In this document: positions 27,301 to 37,149 of the stretch, piece by piece
Numbering within the stretch: position 1 is the stretch's first letter
Layout of the letters: every line of letters begins with the position of its first letter
From: Pisaster brevispinus
Lineage: Eukaryota > Echinodermata > Asteroidea > Forcipulatida > Asteriidae
Direction: 5' to 3'
Length of the DNA stretch: 64,000 nucleotides
NCBI GenBank assembly: GCA_023634235.1
Contig: JAMKCF010000002.1
Location: forward strand, 10,309,591-10,373,590
The notes under the pieces: generated by a model
What the model saw: the letters and a program-made list of their open reading frames with translations, nothing else
What the model was told of the DNA's origin: nothing
Databases searched by the model: none
Program-made: the position numbers and the translations under genes

Positions 27301-30300
27301 ATCCCATGGCCAAGACTTTTTCTGGTCTTAAACAACTGTTTAAGACCGTGTTGTCGCTTATTTTTCTTCCCTTATTATCATAATTGTTTCTTGTTGTCTC
27401 AGGCACACTAATGATGCTGGAAGAAGATAAACTCCTTTGGTCGCTACTGGTTGACCGCCAGCTTTTCTCACTGACAAAATTTGACATCAATGTGAGTATG
27501 ACATGCATGCATGTTAACCATAGAGACTTTTCACTGACGTCACATTTCTACAGCAATGCAGGAGGTCCGCCATGCTAGACTACTATACACATGCAGGATA
27601 CGTACACGTAGTGCCATCCAGCGACAGGCGTGTGATTGCTCAAGATTCTTCCTGATTTGAGGGTTTTTTTTTTCAAAATTTGTTTGAGCCATTTAATTTT
27701 CTTATAAGAAGTCAAGCAATCACCAAAGGGAGAACAGTTAATTAGTCCACATTGTGTTTAAGCCTGCAATTGTTGTATATTTCTGATGATGCACAGAGTC
27801 TTTAGACCTCCTGCAATGTAACATCTTGGAGGTTCCGGGCTTAATTGTCAAGAATTTTGTAAATAGTTTTTTTTTTACGCTAAGAAAAGTAAAGTCTTTG
27901 GGGTTTTTTTCCCCCGGTTTTTCGATACATGCGAGACTTACGGGTTTATTGGGATTATTTTGATAAACTAGCGCTAACGGTAATAGGTGGGAAGTAAAAG
28001 CTAAATTCCCTCTGAAAACTGGTCTGATCTTTATGACTGTAGATGCACAGGAAGGAGGCTGGCCCTCTAATTAAAAAGGGCAGAGCATTCACTAAAATAC
28101 AACAGCAAAATCGACACGATGACGTCTAAAATATAAAAAGATCTCCTGCACTTTGAAATGATTTTAATCCTGCAATCAATATCACACAATTAAAAAAGAA
28201 CACCATGGTCGAGTAAAAGGTCAGCACAAGGCTGGCTACAAACCAACACGCTTACAATACCCAATTCAACTAGCCCTAAAAATTACAATATTTCTCTGAT
28301 TAGGAGCATGGCCACCTTACAAATTAAAGAGAAATGCTTGCAGAAAATAGATGTGCTCTCTTTTGCTCAAAGCTAAAAATGAAAAAGACAAGGGTCCAAA
28401 GGTCCCAGACATAAACTTTAAGTTTTTACTGTAAATATATGAATAATAGGGTGTCATCGGGGTGTGGGTTCAAATCCCGGTGATGACACTTGTGTCCTTC
28501 AGCAAGATGTTTTACTATAATTTCTTCTCTTCACCCAGGGGTATAAATGGGTACCTCAGAGGGTAGAGGTTGTTATTGTGTTTGAAAAAGCCTTCGGAGC
28601 GCCACCGGGCAGCTCCACAGGGCTGTATACTCCCCAGGGAGCTGAGAAAGATTACAAGAATGTTATGGCCAAATGACCAGGGCACTTATGTAAAGCGCAT
28701 TGATATGTTATTGTAAAATGAGCTATATAAGAGCTAGTTATTATTAATAAGAAAGTTAAATCAGGCCTAAGTAAGATTGAGGGCGCACTTGCATTCACTA
28801 CATGACTGGTGAGCTTTCATATTTGTTGTACTTTCACTGCAGTGTGACGGGCAAGATGAAGTAGTGGTTTGTGCTTGGGATGGTTGGACCTACATAGTGG
28901 ATCACAGCCAAGAGTCCGTTCGCTTCCACTTTCAGGAAAACGTCTGTGCATTTTGTGCTGGTATGTATGCATTCCCATAGATGGATAATTCTGTGTGGTG
29001 TGTCATGGCCGAGCGTAACTTAGTTGGCCGAGTGGTCTAGTTCACCGGACCCAAGCTCTGGTGTTGTCAGCAGCAGAGTGTGGGTTCCAATCCTGGCCAT
29101 GACACGTGTGCCCTTGAGCAAGGCTCTTAACCATAATTGCTTCTTAATAGGTGGGAAAGTAATACATTCTGCTCTACGTATGTTTATGTATAACCTATTA
29201 TTTGCAGGTCAATACAGTACTGCAGGAACCAACAGACCGTGTCTCGTTTACGCTACATTCAACAAACGCATCTATCTCTATTGGAACGTACAGTTACCCA
29301 GAATTCCATCCTCGGATCTGCAGCAGGTTCTGTCGGAGAACGACAAAGTTCAGGAAAAGCTGAAAGAGCTTAAAATTGACGGTGAGTATTTAGTAGTTGA
29401 ATCAACCTTCCTACTCTGGGTACCATTTTTCAAAATAGTTGATGCACCATTTGAAACCATTTACTGTGGTTTTGAATGGTGAAACAACTGTATACTGTGT
29501 TGGTTCCTAAATGTGACAGGATCTACGAAAATGAATCTCTTGTTGCACAGCCTACTTTAGAGTATAGGGTTGTTGTGTGTTGGGAGGTTGAAAAAAAAGA
29601 GTTAAAATTATTTTTAGTGATATGCAGTTTCATGCTTCTCAAGGGTCTTTATTTTCATATTTCTCTTTTTGTTTATCGATAAGGATGAATAAAAAAAAAA
29701 AATTCTGACCCTTTTGTTTCATTTGTGTGCTATGCTTCCTCTACAATATTTGATGTCTTTTTTTAAACAGGCTGTTTCTCCATTATGGGTCATTTTCAGA
29801 TTATGACATAATTTATTTTTTCATAACTTTAGAACAAAAACGACACAAGTGTGTAACATATGTCAAAATGAAGCTTGTTGTGTGCTCTTTCCAGCTACAT
29901 ATAAAACTCAAAAAGTTAATTTTCCCCCGTGTGACTCATTTTCACAGAGCCCATCACAAATGGTTTTGAAAGGCAGGTATGCTGATACAAAACCATATTA
30001 TTTAACAGAGACTTAATAGCCCATTATGCATGTCCCAATCTCCATGATAAGTGCGCAAAGGATTCTGGGGGAAATCAGAGTCCAAGCCAGACTGGTAACC
30101 ATTATGACACTCAACTCTAAAACCTGGCACAGTTACATGTAAACTACTGCATGGCATCCATCTTGGCAGCTTGATTTTATTTTTAACTGTACTCGGTTTC
30201 CCAAGATGCATTGCGGTATGTTTTTAAAATGGCGCTTGTGCACATGTGCTATTCACTGTTTAAAACATTCCCCAAGTACTGGAATTGTAAATATTAAACC

Positions 30301-31110
30301 AAAAGAAATTTGATAACTTCCAATGTGAAAGCTCTTTGATAGCATAGTACCAATCATCTCTATAGATTAAGTCTTCATTCCATTGAAAATTCCCAAAAGA
30401 TTTTTAAATGAGCGCTGCAATGCTGCAGTTTTGTTTCATGAACAATAATTTCCCCCATTTTTTTTTTAAGTGTTCGGGATACTTTGTTTAAATTAGGACA
30501 TATTTTGAAAAACAAATCTTGGTAATTTTAAAATGATTGATTTACAGCATTTTGTTCTTAGATTGTGCTGTTCACTGCGAACTTTAACCACATTTAATCA
30601 AATGTCACACTAATCTTCAGTCTCCAGTGATTTTGACTAGAGTAGGTTAGTCGAAACATTCAGACAATAGAAACTCACTCTGTGGCAGTGAGGTTAATAA
30701 CGACTAAGTTCCCTCGATCCAGAGCGGAAGTAGTAGTCCCGGCCGATTTCCTACCTCCCGCAGCTAGTAGTTAATAAGGAGGAGAGTTCTTTCTAGAACT
30801 AAGTAGTCTCCTGAATTCCAAAATGTACTCCGCGGCAGTAGACTAAATAGCAAGACAAGTTCTCAAAGAACAATTTATACAGAAAAGTTGATATACACAC
30901 ATGGTGCTCCTGCAAACTAAATATGCATTGATACCTCACCATGCAATGCCGTAAAACCTACATGTTTAATAAATTTATGTAAAAACGTTTTAAATAATTG
31001 TGTTGTATCCCCCCCTTTTTTCAGCAAATGACACAAGTAAACTACGAGAGCTGTACCAATGGTGTTTCTACGGCAACCACGCAAGAAACAAAACAGAGGA
31101 TAAAACTTGA
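18340..31110 (+). CDS. ITFG2: ITFG2, KICSTOR complex subunit (13 exons)
   Basis: Exons: 18340-18435, 20543-20638, 21502-21615, 22212-22311, 22906-22997, 23405-23470, 24688-24824, 25456-25553, 26405-26458, 27403-27491, 28843-28960, 29208-29381, 31025-31110. All junctions are GT-AG and stay in phase, giving 439 residues, close to the vertebrate protein of about 447. The start MRSVEFVEHLEF matches the vertebrate N terminus, so it is preferred over the in-frame upstream ATG at 18262. FG-GAP-like Asp-rich motifs are visible: LGDVDNDDENELIVAN (residues about 25-40) and DIGDGK-type text written D-x-DGDGKMEFVVGHTDR across exons 4-5. Other family landmarks are VVSQPGC, MALCTLDG, VCAWDG and NRPCLVYATFNKRIYLYW. 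In mammals ITFG2 forms KICSTOR with KPTN, SZT2 and KICS2, which anchors GATOR1 at the lysosome so that amino-acid loss shuts off mTORC1. It should be a cytosolic, lysosome-associated beta-propeller-like protein with no signal peptide. Confidence 0.95.
18516..19098. mobile_element. Palindrome-rich TIR element in ITFG2 intron 1
   Basis: Inverted ends of about 90-100 bp: the left end starts TGTTCCGTCCCAACTTG and the right end finishes with CAAGTTGGGACGGAACA. TCGT flanks both sides (18512-18515 and 19099-19102) as a possible 4-bp target duplication. Each end is itself built from shorter palindromes such as CCCAACTATAGTTGGG and TTGGGAC/GTCCCAA blocks. No coding frame is present. A diverged single end in the same orientation as the left end lies at about 19493-19590. 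Confidence 0.8.
19493..19590. repeat. Solo end of the same palindrome-rich element
   Basis: This stretch repeats the left end of the element at 18516-19098: TCTGTCCCAACTTGACAATC, then the CTATAGTTGGGACTGG block, TTGAGTGTTAAAGTTGGGG and CAACTATAGTTGGGATTG. Similarity continues into 'cccatagagttcaacagg', which follows both copies. No matching inverted right end is visible, so it is a truncated copy. Confidence 0.75.
20000..20084. repeat. Short foldback repeat in ITFG2 intron 1
   Basis: The left arm GCCACCTTGTTGGGCTGT and the right arm ACAGCCCAACAAGGTGGGC form a stem of about 30 bp with a loop of about 20 bases. The arm text also appears singly near 20650 and near 33245 (ACCTTGTTAGGCTGTTA), so it belongs to a dispersed family. 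Confidence 0.7.
21645..22060 (-). repeat. Two SINE-like copies in ITFG2 intron 3
   Basis: Two reverse-orientation copies sit head to tail (about 21645-21900 and 21905-22060). They share the text near 'ataaaccaccagggaaactg', 'ggactTGA...CCTGTGAC' and 'gtaactgccgtg' with the copy at 925-1165. A diverged third copy lies at about 22555-22700. The segment corresponding to a B box is degenerate here, so these are old copies. Confidence 0.5.
23040..23353. repeat. Dispersed repeat copy 1 (ITFG2 intron 5)
   Basis: The text from 'gactagagcaggctagttgaaacgttg' through 'agtagtcccggctgatttcc', 'ctaagtagtctcctgaatt' and 'agcaagacaagttctcaaag' is repeated in the same order and orientation at 30622-30918 in intron 12. 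A partial relative with GATCGAAACGTTGAG occurs near 25990-26100. No coding frame or terminal inverted repeat is visible, so the class is unknown. Confidence 0.75.
23625..23858. mobile_element. Foldback element in ITFG2 intron 6
   Basis: Nearly the whole element is two inverted arms of about 110 bp. The left arm reads AATAGACACAATCGGCGAC, then CAGTCACGTGAC, ATAGTGGGTATA and ATGTAAACAAACCAAGC. The right arm, from 23858 backwards, gives the same series with a few changes. A transcript of this intron could form a long hairpin. Only about 15 bases separate the arms. Confidence 0.85.
23935..24175 (-). repeat. Tandem pair of SINE-like units
   Basis: Two units of about 120 bp follow each other (about 23935-24050 and 24057-24175). 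Each contains 'agaaaagttt', 'cacacaactctatt', 'atatggccctag' and then a reverse B box (GAATCGAACTAGGGCC or GAATCGAACCAGGGCC), followed by 'gaggcgagggctttacg'. On the minus strand the B box reads GGTTCGATTC, which suggests tRNA ancestry. Confidence 0.6.
28445..28740 (+). repeat. tRNA-derived SINE in ITFG2 intron 10
   Basis: GGGTTCAAATCCCGGTGATG near 28468 is a good RNA polymerase III B box in a 'tRNA T-arm' context. It is followed by a non-tRNA body (about 28490-28710) with 'gggtacctcagaggg', 'ggagcgccaccgggcagctc' and a tail rich in 'gagctatataagagctagttatta'. A head with the same layout occurs at 29005-29150. No complete tRNA cloverleaf could be drawn. Confidence 0.6.
29005..29150 (+). repeat. 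tRNA-like SINE head in ITFG2 intron 11
   Basis: TTGGCCGAGTGGTCTAG resembles an A box and GGGTTCCAATCCTGGCC resembles a B box, spaced as in a class II (long variable arm) tRNA. The body after 29105 ('gtgcccttgagcaaggctctt') is shared with the style of the 28445 copy. The acceptor stem does not pair cleanly, so this is a SINE and not a functional tRNA gene. Confidence 0.55.
30622..30918. repeat. Dispersed repeat copy 2 (ITFG2 intron 12)
   Basis: Direct copy of the repeat at 23040-23353, with the same order of landmarks: 'gtaggttagtcgaaacattcag', 'agtagtcccggccgatttcc', 'ctaagtagtctcctgaattcc' and 'agcaagacaagttctcaaag'. The copy ends about 105 bp before the last ITFG2 exon. Confidence 0.75.
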
Positions 31111-31557
31111 AAGGAGCTTTGTGAGCAGTGTACCCAGGCCATGACATCCACAAAATGGCATGTCTTACAAACAATTTTTTTTTAAAACTTCCATTCACAT
31201 GTTGGAAAAAGTGTTTCAGAATTGAAGAGGCTAGAACCTATCGCAGACATTGAACTTTCTGCTTTAAAGAGTTACCATTTCTTTAAGGGCTTGTAATGTT
31301 TCCATTGCCCTTTATCCTTGTAAATGATAAAGAACTCTATACTGTATATATTTTTTTAACTGCAGAATTTGCAAGATTTAAAAAAAAAGCAACTATCTGC
31401 GTAACGCAAACATTTTGCTAACGGTGCATTTGAAGCAGCCTTGAGAAGGAAAAGATAAACACTGTCAGCGTTGGCCTCATATGGTTAACCCTGCTGCTCT
31501 TGGTAATGTTTTCAAGCAAGTTTGAACAAGCACTTGAAATCATTCCACTGTAGGGGT

Positions 31558-32121
31558 TGATATTGAATGCTCAGACAGAAGGGAGTGACTGTGCAGTTTG
31601 TACTGTGTATGCATTGAACACATCATGTCATATTGCAGGCTGTCATAGTTTATCAATCATTCGAGACCACAGTGGATGGTTGGTCAGACAGTAGGAGGGT
31701 TGACTGTGTACTTTGTAGATGCATTCAACACATGATGTCATATTGCAGGCTGGCATTGTTTATCAATCATTCAAAACCACAGTGGATGGTATTAAATAGT
31801 CGGAGAGTAGGAGGGTTGACTGTGTACTGTGTAGATTCATTTACATGTACTTCTATCATATTGCTGGCTGACATACTTTATTTATCAATCAATACCATAG
31901 AAGATGATGTTGAATGGTCAGACAGTAGGAGGCTTGACTGTGCGCTATGTAGATGCATTTATCTATCATTCAAAACCACAGTGGATGATATTGAAAGGTC
32001 AGACAGTAGGAGGGTTGACTGTTGTAGATGCATGCATCACCTGATGTCATATTGCAGGCTGGCATAGTTTACCATTCAAAACCACAGTGGTTCTATTGAT
32101 TGGTCAGACAGAAGAAGACTT
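31558..32121. repeat. About 110-bp tandem repeat, five copies
   Basis: Units begin near 31587, 31699, 31819, 31938 and 32020, each opening with GACTGTG-type text. They contain 'gtagatgcatt', 'tcatattgcaggctggcat', 'tttatcaatcattcaaaacc', 'acagtggatg' and 'ggtcagacagtaggagggtt'. Two units are shortened by internal deletions. The block lies about 450 bp after the ITFG2 stop and upstream of an AATAAA at 32181-32186, so it may be transcribed as part of the 3' UTR. Confidence 0.85.
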
Positions 32122-32180
32122 TGTTTAAAACAAAACAAACCGTTTGGATTATAATCGCTGACCGACAATCTCTCATAGGA

Positions 32181-32186
32181 AATAAA
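32181..32186 (+). terminator. Candidate ITFG2 polyadenylation signal
   Basis: This is the first AATAAA hexamer seen downstream of the ITFG2 stop codon, about 1.07 kb away. The sequence downstream is moderately T-rich. Only the motif and position support it; a variant hexamer nearer the stop could be used instead. Confidence 0.3.
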
Positions 32187-32982
32187 ACAGGTTGCAGTTT
32201 GATTCTTCAGCTGGCGTTTTTTCCTGACCTCCAAAACATGAATCATGATACATAATCTGATGATACTAGAACAAGTAGAGTAACATGTGGTGAATCATAT
32301 CTTATTCTCATATATGTAGAACGTGCAAGTGATAAGACATATGACTGTGGTCATTATCTAGCACATTGCAAAACCTTGTTTTTAATATATTTTTTAAAGA
32401 CAAAGATTAGGTTTGGTAATAAAATATAGACTGTAGTTTATAAAATCTTGCTACATAGTTGTAATCTGAAAGCTTGCGGAATAACTAGTTCATACCAGTT
32501 CCATTCCTCCAGAGAAGTGATTCCATCGGGATTGCTGTTTAAGTTCAAAATGTGATGGCCCTTGACAACCCTTAAACCACCAAGTTTGTTTGTTTGTTTG
32601 TTGGTGGTGTTGGGGTGTTTGTTTGTTTGTTTTTAATAGGTGTTAATTTGCATCGGAGATAATGATTATTGTTTCGTTTTACCCTATACAAGATGTGTTA
32701 AGCATTGTATACATGTACATGTACTCAGTACGTACCCTGAGTCCTGTGCCGGGGAAAAAACACAGGCATATTACACAGGTTGGATTCGAACCCCAAACTT
32801 GTTCATGCCACTCAACCATCAACATTGCTCGGTAGTAAGGCAGTTTTTGCACAGTACTTGGGGAAAGTGATCAGCATAGTGTTTTACACATCAGTGTATG
32901 AGTAAAAACAAATAATAATGTTTGATTTCACAAAATTAACAAAATGTACTGGAAGAACTGGGGTGCTAAAATTTACACTATG

Positions 32983-33141
32983 GGTGTTGTCACATACAGA
33001 TACGGAAGAGAGAATCAAGATTAACATATTAGAGTGTTAAAGTAACACCAATGTATTGTTTTTTGCAGAAATTAGTGTTATTTAAAAACCCTATGGTGAA
33101 TTTTTATTTTATTTGTTTATATTTTTGTATGTGACAACACC
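32983..33141. mobile_element. Short TIR element (MITE), 159 bp
   Basis: Ends GGTGTTGTCACATACA and TGTATGTGACAACACC are perfect inverted repeats of 16 bp. The interior is AT-rich and non-coding. The target duplication is unclear. Confidence 0.75.
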
Positions 33142-36100
33142 AATGGTGTCAATTTAAAACCCGTTTTTGCTGTTTTGGTTTTATTGGCGTGTTTATTGAA
33201 AAGCTACACAGTGAGGATTAATTTAATCTTAGTCTTGGCGCAGTCTTTAAATTAGCCGACCTTGTTAGGCTGTTAGGGCTCTCCAGCTACCCATCTATCA
33301 TCTCTCAAACATTTTCCTTCCTCCATGGGACTTGCAAGTCGTACCACTTTGATTCAGTTGCGTAGCCAAGGGGGCCCGGGGGCAATTCCCCCAACAAATG
33401 TCCATTGCCCCCAAGGTGCCCCCACGGAAAAAATCGCGATCGTGCTCACAAAAATATAATGAAAAGGAAACGGGAAAAGAGGAAAATGCATGTTTGTGTA
33501 ATCTAATGTAGTGAACGATCGCAATCGGGTTGCTACCGCGGCCACATGATGCCAGGAACATAACAGGATGCTGGCCCCCTGCAGCATCCGGCCCTTCCAA
33601 AGTAAAGGCATGACTCCGTCACAGACAAACCCATTCCACCTGCCCTCTCCCCCAACTTAAAACAATGCCCCCCCCCCTTCCCAACTTGAACCCCACATAC
33701 AGCGCCGTAACTAGGGTAACATTTTAGGGGGAGGGGCACAAGGGGGTACAGCATTTTTTCCGAGGTGGCAGCGGATACCAACCGCATCTCTGGCCGCAGC
33801 ATTCGTAAACGGACACCAACCCTCAGAAATCTGAGAAACGATTTATGCATGAATCGTTTCTCAGATGCAAAAGTTATGGGGTGAAAAATTATCCAAACCA
33901 TAATTATCAACAGCTGCAGTGCTTCTCGCCAAGTGAGTGTTTACGGTCATTAATTTTGGAATATTTACCAATCTTTGACCCTACCATTAACAATATGTCG
34001 CTTTTATATTTATTGGTCGCAACTTGTCCACGTCCGTCTTATTTCTGAGGGCGTTGCATTTGTTTTTTTTTATAAATCATGGTCATAATAATTTTGGTTA
34101 TGGAGCATCAATGGACAATAGATCTTTAAAATATTGTCCCTACACCTTCCGGCAAATAGGACCATTTTTTCAGGGCCTAGGTTATCTAAATAACTAAAGT
34201 TTAAAGTCAACAACCCCAGGTCACTATTGGTCGAAATGTGTATACTTTATTCCTTTTACCGGGCTCTCAAATCTGCTAACAGAAAATATTTTGAGGATAA
34301 AAAAATAGTCATGTTGCCTTGGGCCAACAAAATATTCTTGTTGCCGTTTGTCCGTTCTGTCCCGATTTGGTTGGGTGCACCCCTACGGTATGTGGATTCA
34401 ATTGATTGATACGGTGTAAATTCCCGGGATTAAGTACCGACACTTTAGCGCAGTGGGATAAGTGCCGGTACTGTCTCACTCTCAGACCACCCGGTCTGGG
34501 TTCGATTACCGTCTGCCCCTAATATAGGAACAAGGACTTTTGCTGACCGTGGCAACAGTGTGATTGGGATCTGCCTTGTTTCTCCCCTAAAGGGACAGGG
34601 CCCACGAGGGCTAGGGATCGAGGCAGGGGATGACATGCTGTGAGTCGATCGCCACACCTTACGGGAACTATATGGTAGCCGGTAAGGGGCCAGCGTGGCC
34701 GTTAATCCGAATCGCGGCACCTGAAAGCCTGACATATCACAGCGTAACTTTTGTCACCAAACGTTCACACCTATAGTTATACACAAAACATAACTTAGAT
34801 AGAAAGGATAATGCAACATAATGTTTTGGTTTTATTGAACCCGTCGAATTTAATTTTGTTTCCATTATAACATTTGGGGTCCTTTTTCCGGGGGGGGGGG
34901 TGGTCCAATTCTGAAATGTATTTTTGTTTTTATTTATTTATTTATTTATTTGTTTATTGAAATCATTATTTATTAATTCTTTTTATAGAGGTTTTATTTT
35001 TCATTTGCTTTCCTTTGGAGGGGGGGGGGGGGGGAGGGGAGGGCAGGCCCCGTGAAGGCTAGCCCTGCGGTTCAGGTTCACTACAACAATGAGAATTGTA
35101 TTCTCGTGATACAAGTATAACACGAACTGCTGATCATTGTTTTAAAAAACAAAAACAAACAAAGACACGACAATTTATAATAATAATTTTATCAACGGTG
35201 TGAGTTATACTCTGTGTATTCTGAAAATTAGATTTAGTTCGTTTTAATTGTTACATAAACTCCCGATAGTTCACTTTTCGAGTTTTTTATTTTGTATAAC
35301 CATATTTTTACAATTTTGCTGTAAATTGGTTTTCCCCCTGGCCTAAACTCGCTTGGTTAATAAAGATTCATAAAAGGATAACAAGATGAAATATGAAAAC
35401 CACGAACCAGTTTCGGTTAATGACTGGAAAGTATCCATAACTATCCATTTACAAACACCGTGAAGTTGACAGGTTTAGCGTCTTTTGTTTACTCTCGGCT
35501 GCTCATGGGTAGTACGTCATCACTTTTCGCTGGTTTACAAGTCCGCTGGTACTATATCGTGGACTTCATTGTGGTTTTCAATGGATCTTTGCCGGGAACC
35601 AGTACAGGGTAGGAAATTTCAAAAATCGAAGAATCGAGGTCTAATTTTTTCGGTCAAATTGCAACAAAATTATTTAGAAAAAAACATGACCACAACAATA
35701 CAATTGTTACCTGAACAAAACATAAATAATTTAATGTGTGAGTTTTCGTTGTAGTCCATCTTTAAAGATGTGAGTAAATTAACCTATCTTTGGGCAATTG
35801 TAAGTAAATAAGGAGATAGAGAGGAAGCGATATTAACAGCAAACAACCGTGGATAGAGCGCGACCTCACGATGGCAAGTCTAAACATAGCACACGGTCCC
35901 CCATAAGAACACATTACGCTGTCCACCTCCAAATTTTCAAAGGTCGGAAGTCCTATCACCAACACGTGTGAGGCGAATTGAGTAAATAGCTGTTGTTTTC
36001 TGTTTGAGTGCAGACCATTGATGTATCACGAACCACGCGCGCAATGTACACAGAAATGGCGACTTTCCCCCTGCTGCACGATAAAACTTATTGGTTTTTT

Positions 36101-36463
36101 TTTAACTTTAATGGTCAATGCAACTCTTCCCCCCGTTTTTTGCTTTCTCCCCTTCTCTCTTCTTTCTCCCTCCCTTCTCCACCCTCCTATCTTTCGTTAT
36201 TTTTTTTTCTATCAATCCTTTTCTTCCCACGGCCCCCATTTTCAAGTTATTTTCTTCAAATGATAGGGGTGCAGCCAACCTCCCCCCCCCCCCCCCCCTT
36301 CCCCGTGGCGCCTCCCTTGCTCCCATGTATACAACTCCTTGATCTGTCTGGGCTCCCTCATACTGACCTATGATTGGTTTAGATCTAGGTCTAGTAGTGA
36401 TTGTATAGACCGGGTTGAACTGGCAGAAGAAGAAAAATAAAATGTCATCACAAAGATAGTTGT
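33142..36463. other. Gene-free stretch between ITFG2 and the protease cluster
   Basis: No supportable gene. It contains 'cgtagccaagggggcccgg' type repeat text near 33360 and 33705, G-runs near 34890 and 35020, a C-run near 36282-36298, T-rich pyrimidine tracts near 36130-36240, and a tRNA-like SINE near 34440-34740 (A-box-like TAGCGCAGTGGGATAAG, B box GGGTTCGATTACC). Frames of up to 173 codons on the minus strand at 36108-36629 lie across the low-complexity tract and the repeat at 36464, so they are not convincing. Confidence 0.5.
34440..34740 (+). repeat. tRNA-derived SINE
   Basis: TTTAGCGCAGTGGGATAAG is a clear A-box region and CTGGGTTCGATTACC a clear B box, about 35 bases apart as in a tRNA. 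A GC-richer body follows to about 34740. The acceptor arm does not close, so it is read as a SINE head with its body. Confidence 0.55.
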
Positions 36464-36899
36464 TTTTATAACACCCCTTACACAAATTCTGCCTTTTCAT
36501 TGGTTTAGAGCGCGTCACATGATATGTCTTAGTTTTACTAGAAACCCGGCGGCCGTGTGATAGTCGTTTGCCATGGAATAGTCGACTATTACATGGCGCG
36601 CGCAGTACCCAGACGTCTTTTTTACCCACCTCGAACTCAATCAGTTGTGCATCTGTGTATCTGAAATGCGCGTACGAACGTTACGTGAACGAGGATGATA
36701 AATAGTCTGTTGGGGGTGTTATAAAACAAATATTGACTGCTTTTATTCGTGCTATGGTTAAAACTCCGACTCCCTCGGTGATCCCCGGACCGTTCCATTT
36801 TCCCTCGGCTGCGCCTCGGGAAAATAGAACGCTCCGGGGATCACCTCGGGAGTCGTAGTTTTAACCATAGCACTCGAAGCAGTCAATATTTGTATACTA
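36464..36899. mobile_element. Composite repeat copy 1 with long hairpin
   Basis: The element starts TTTTATAACACCCC, and GGGGTGTTATAAAA recurs inverted at about 36713-36726, bounding a TIR block. Next to it is a hairpin at 36726-36894 with arms of about 75 bp. The left arm runs CAAATATTGACTGC, GTGCTATGGTTAAAACT and CCGACTCCCTCGG; the right arm is its complement. The hairpin tip is itself palindromic (TTTTCCCTCGG/CCTCGGGAAAA). A second copy lies at 38614-38990. Together they bracket gene A exons 1-2. Confidence 0.85.
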
Positions 36900-37053
36900 G
36901 ACTACTAGGTCTAGATTATTTATCGACGTGTTTATTCATTTGTATCTTTTCAAAATTGGCACAAAGAAGCCAGACAGATTATTTCAACCAATAACGGCTG
37001 GTCCAGCTGTTTATTTGACAAGACGTACGTGGAACCTTGGACTGTGAAAAAAA

Positions 37054-37059
37054 TATAAA
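37054..37059 (+). promoter_or_regulatory. TATA box of gene A
   Basis: TATAAA lies 96 bases upstream of the gene A start codon. Gene C has the same motif about 90 bases upstream of its own start, which supports a shared promoter layout and a TSS some 25-30 bases downstream of each. Confidence 0.55.
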
Positions 37060-37149
37060 ACGGGGGAATATTTCATGTTGGTACGCCACACTTTTACAGG
37101 TTGTCCTACACGCACCATTACCTGAAAGCTAGTCTTCTCATCAGCCACC

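Noticed and set aside
29005..29110. Possible tRNA gene
   Set aside because: A- and B-box-like text is present, but the acceptor stem does not pair and the body continues as a SINE.
35485..35754. Plus-strand frame that could be a first exon
   Set aside because: A GT follows at 35609, but there is no recognisable product and no downstream exon before gene A.
36108..36629. 173-codon minus-strand frame
   Set aside because: It crosses a C-run, a pyrimidine tract and the repeat at 36464, and its Gly/Arg-rich text is an artefact of low complexity.
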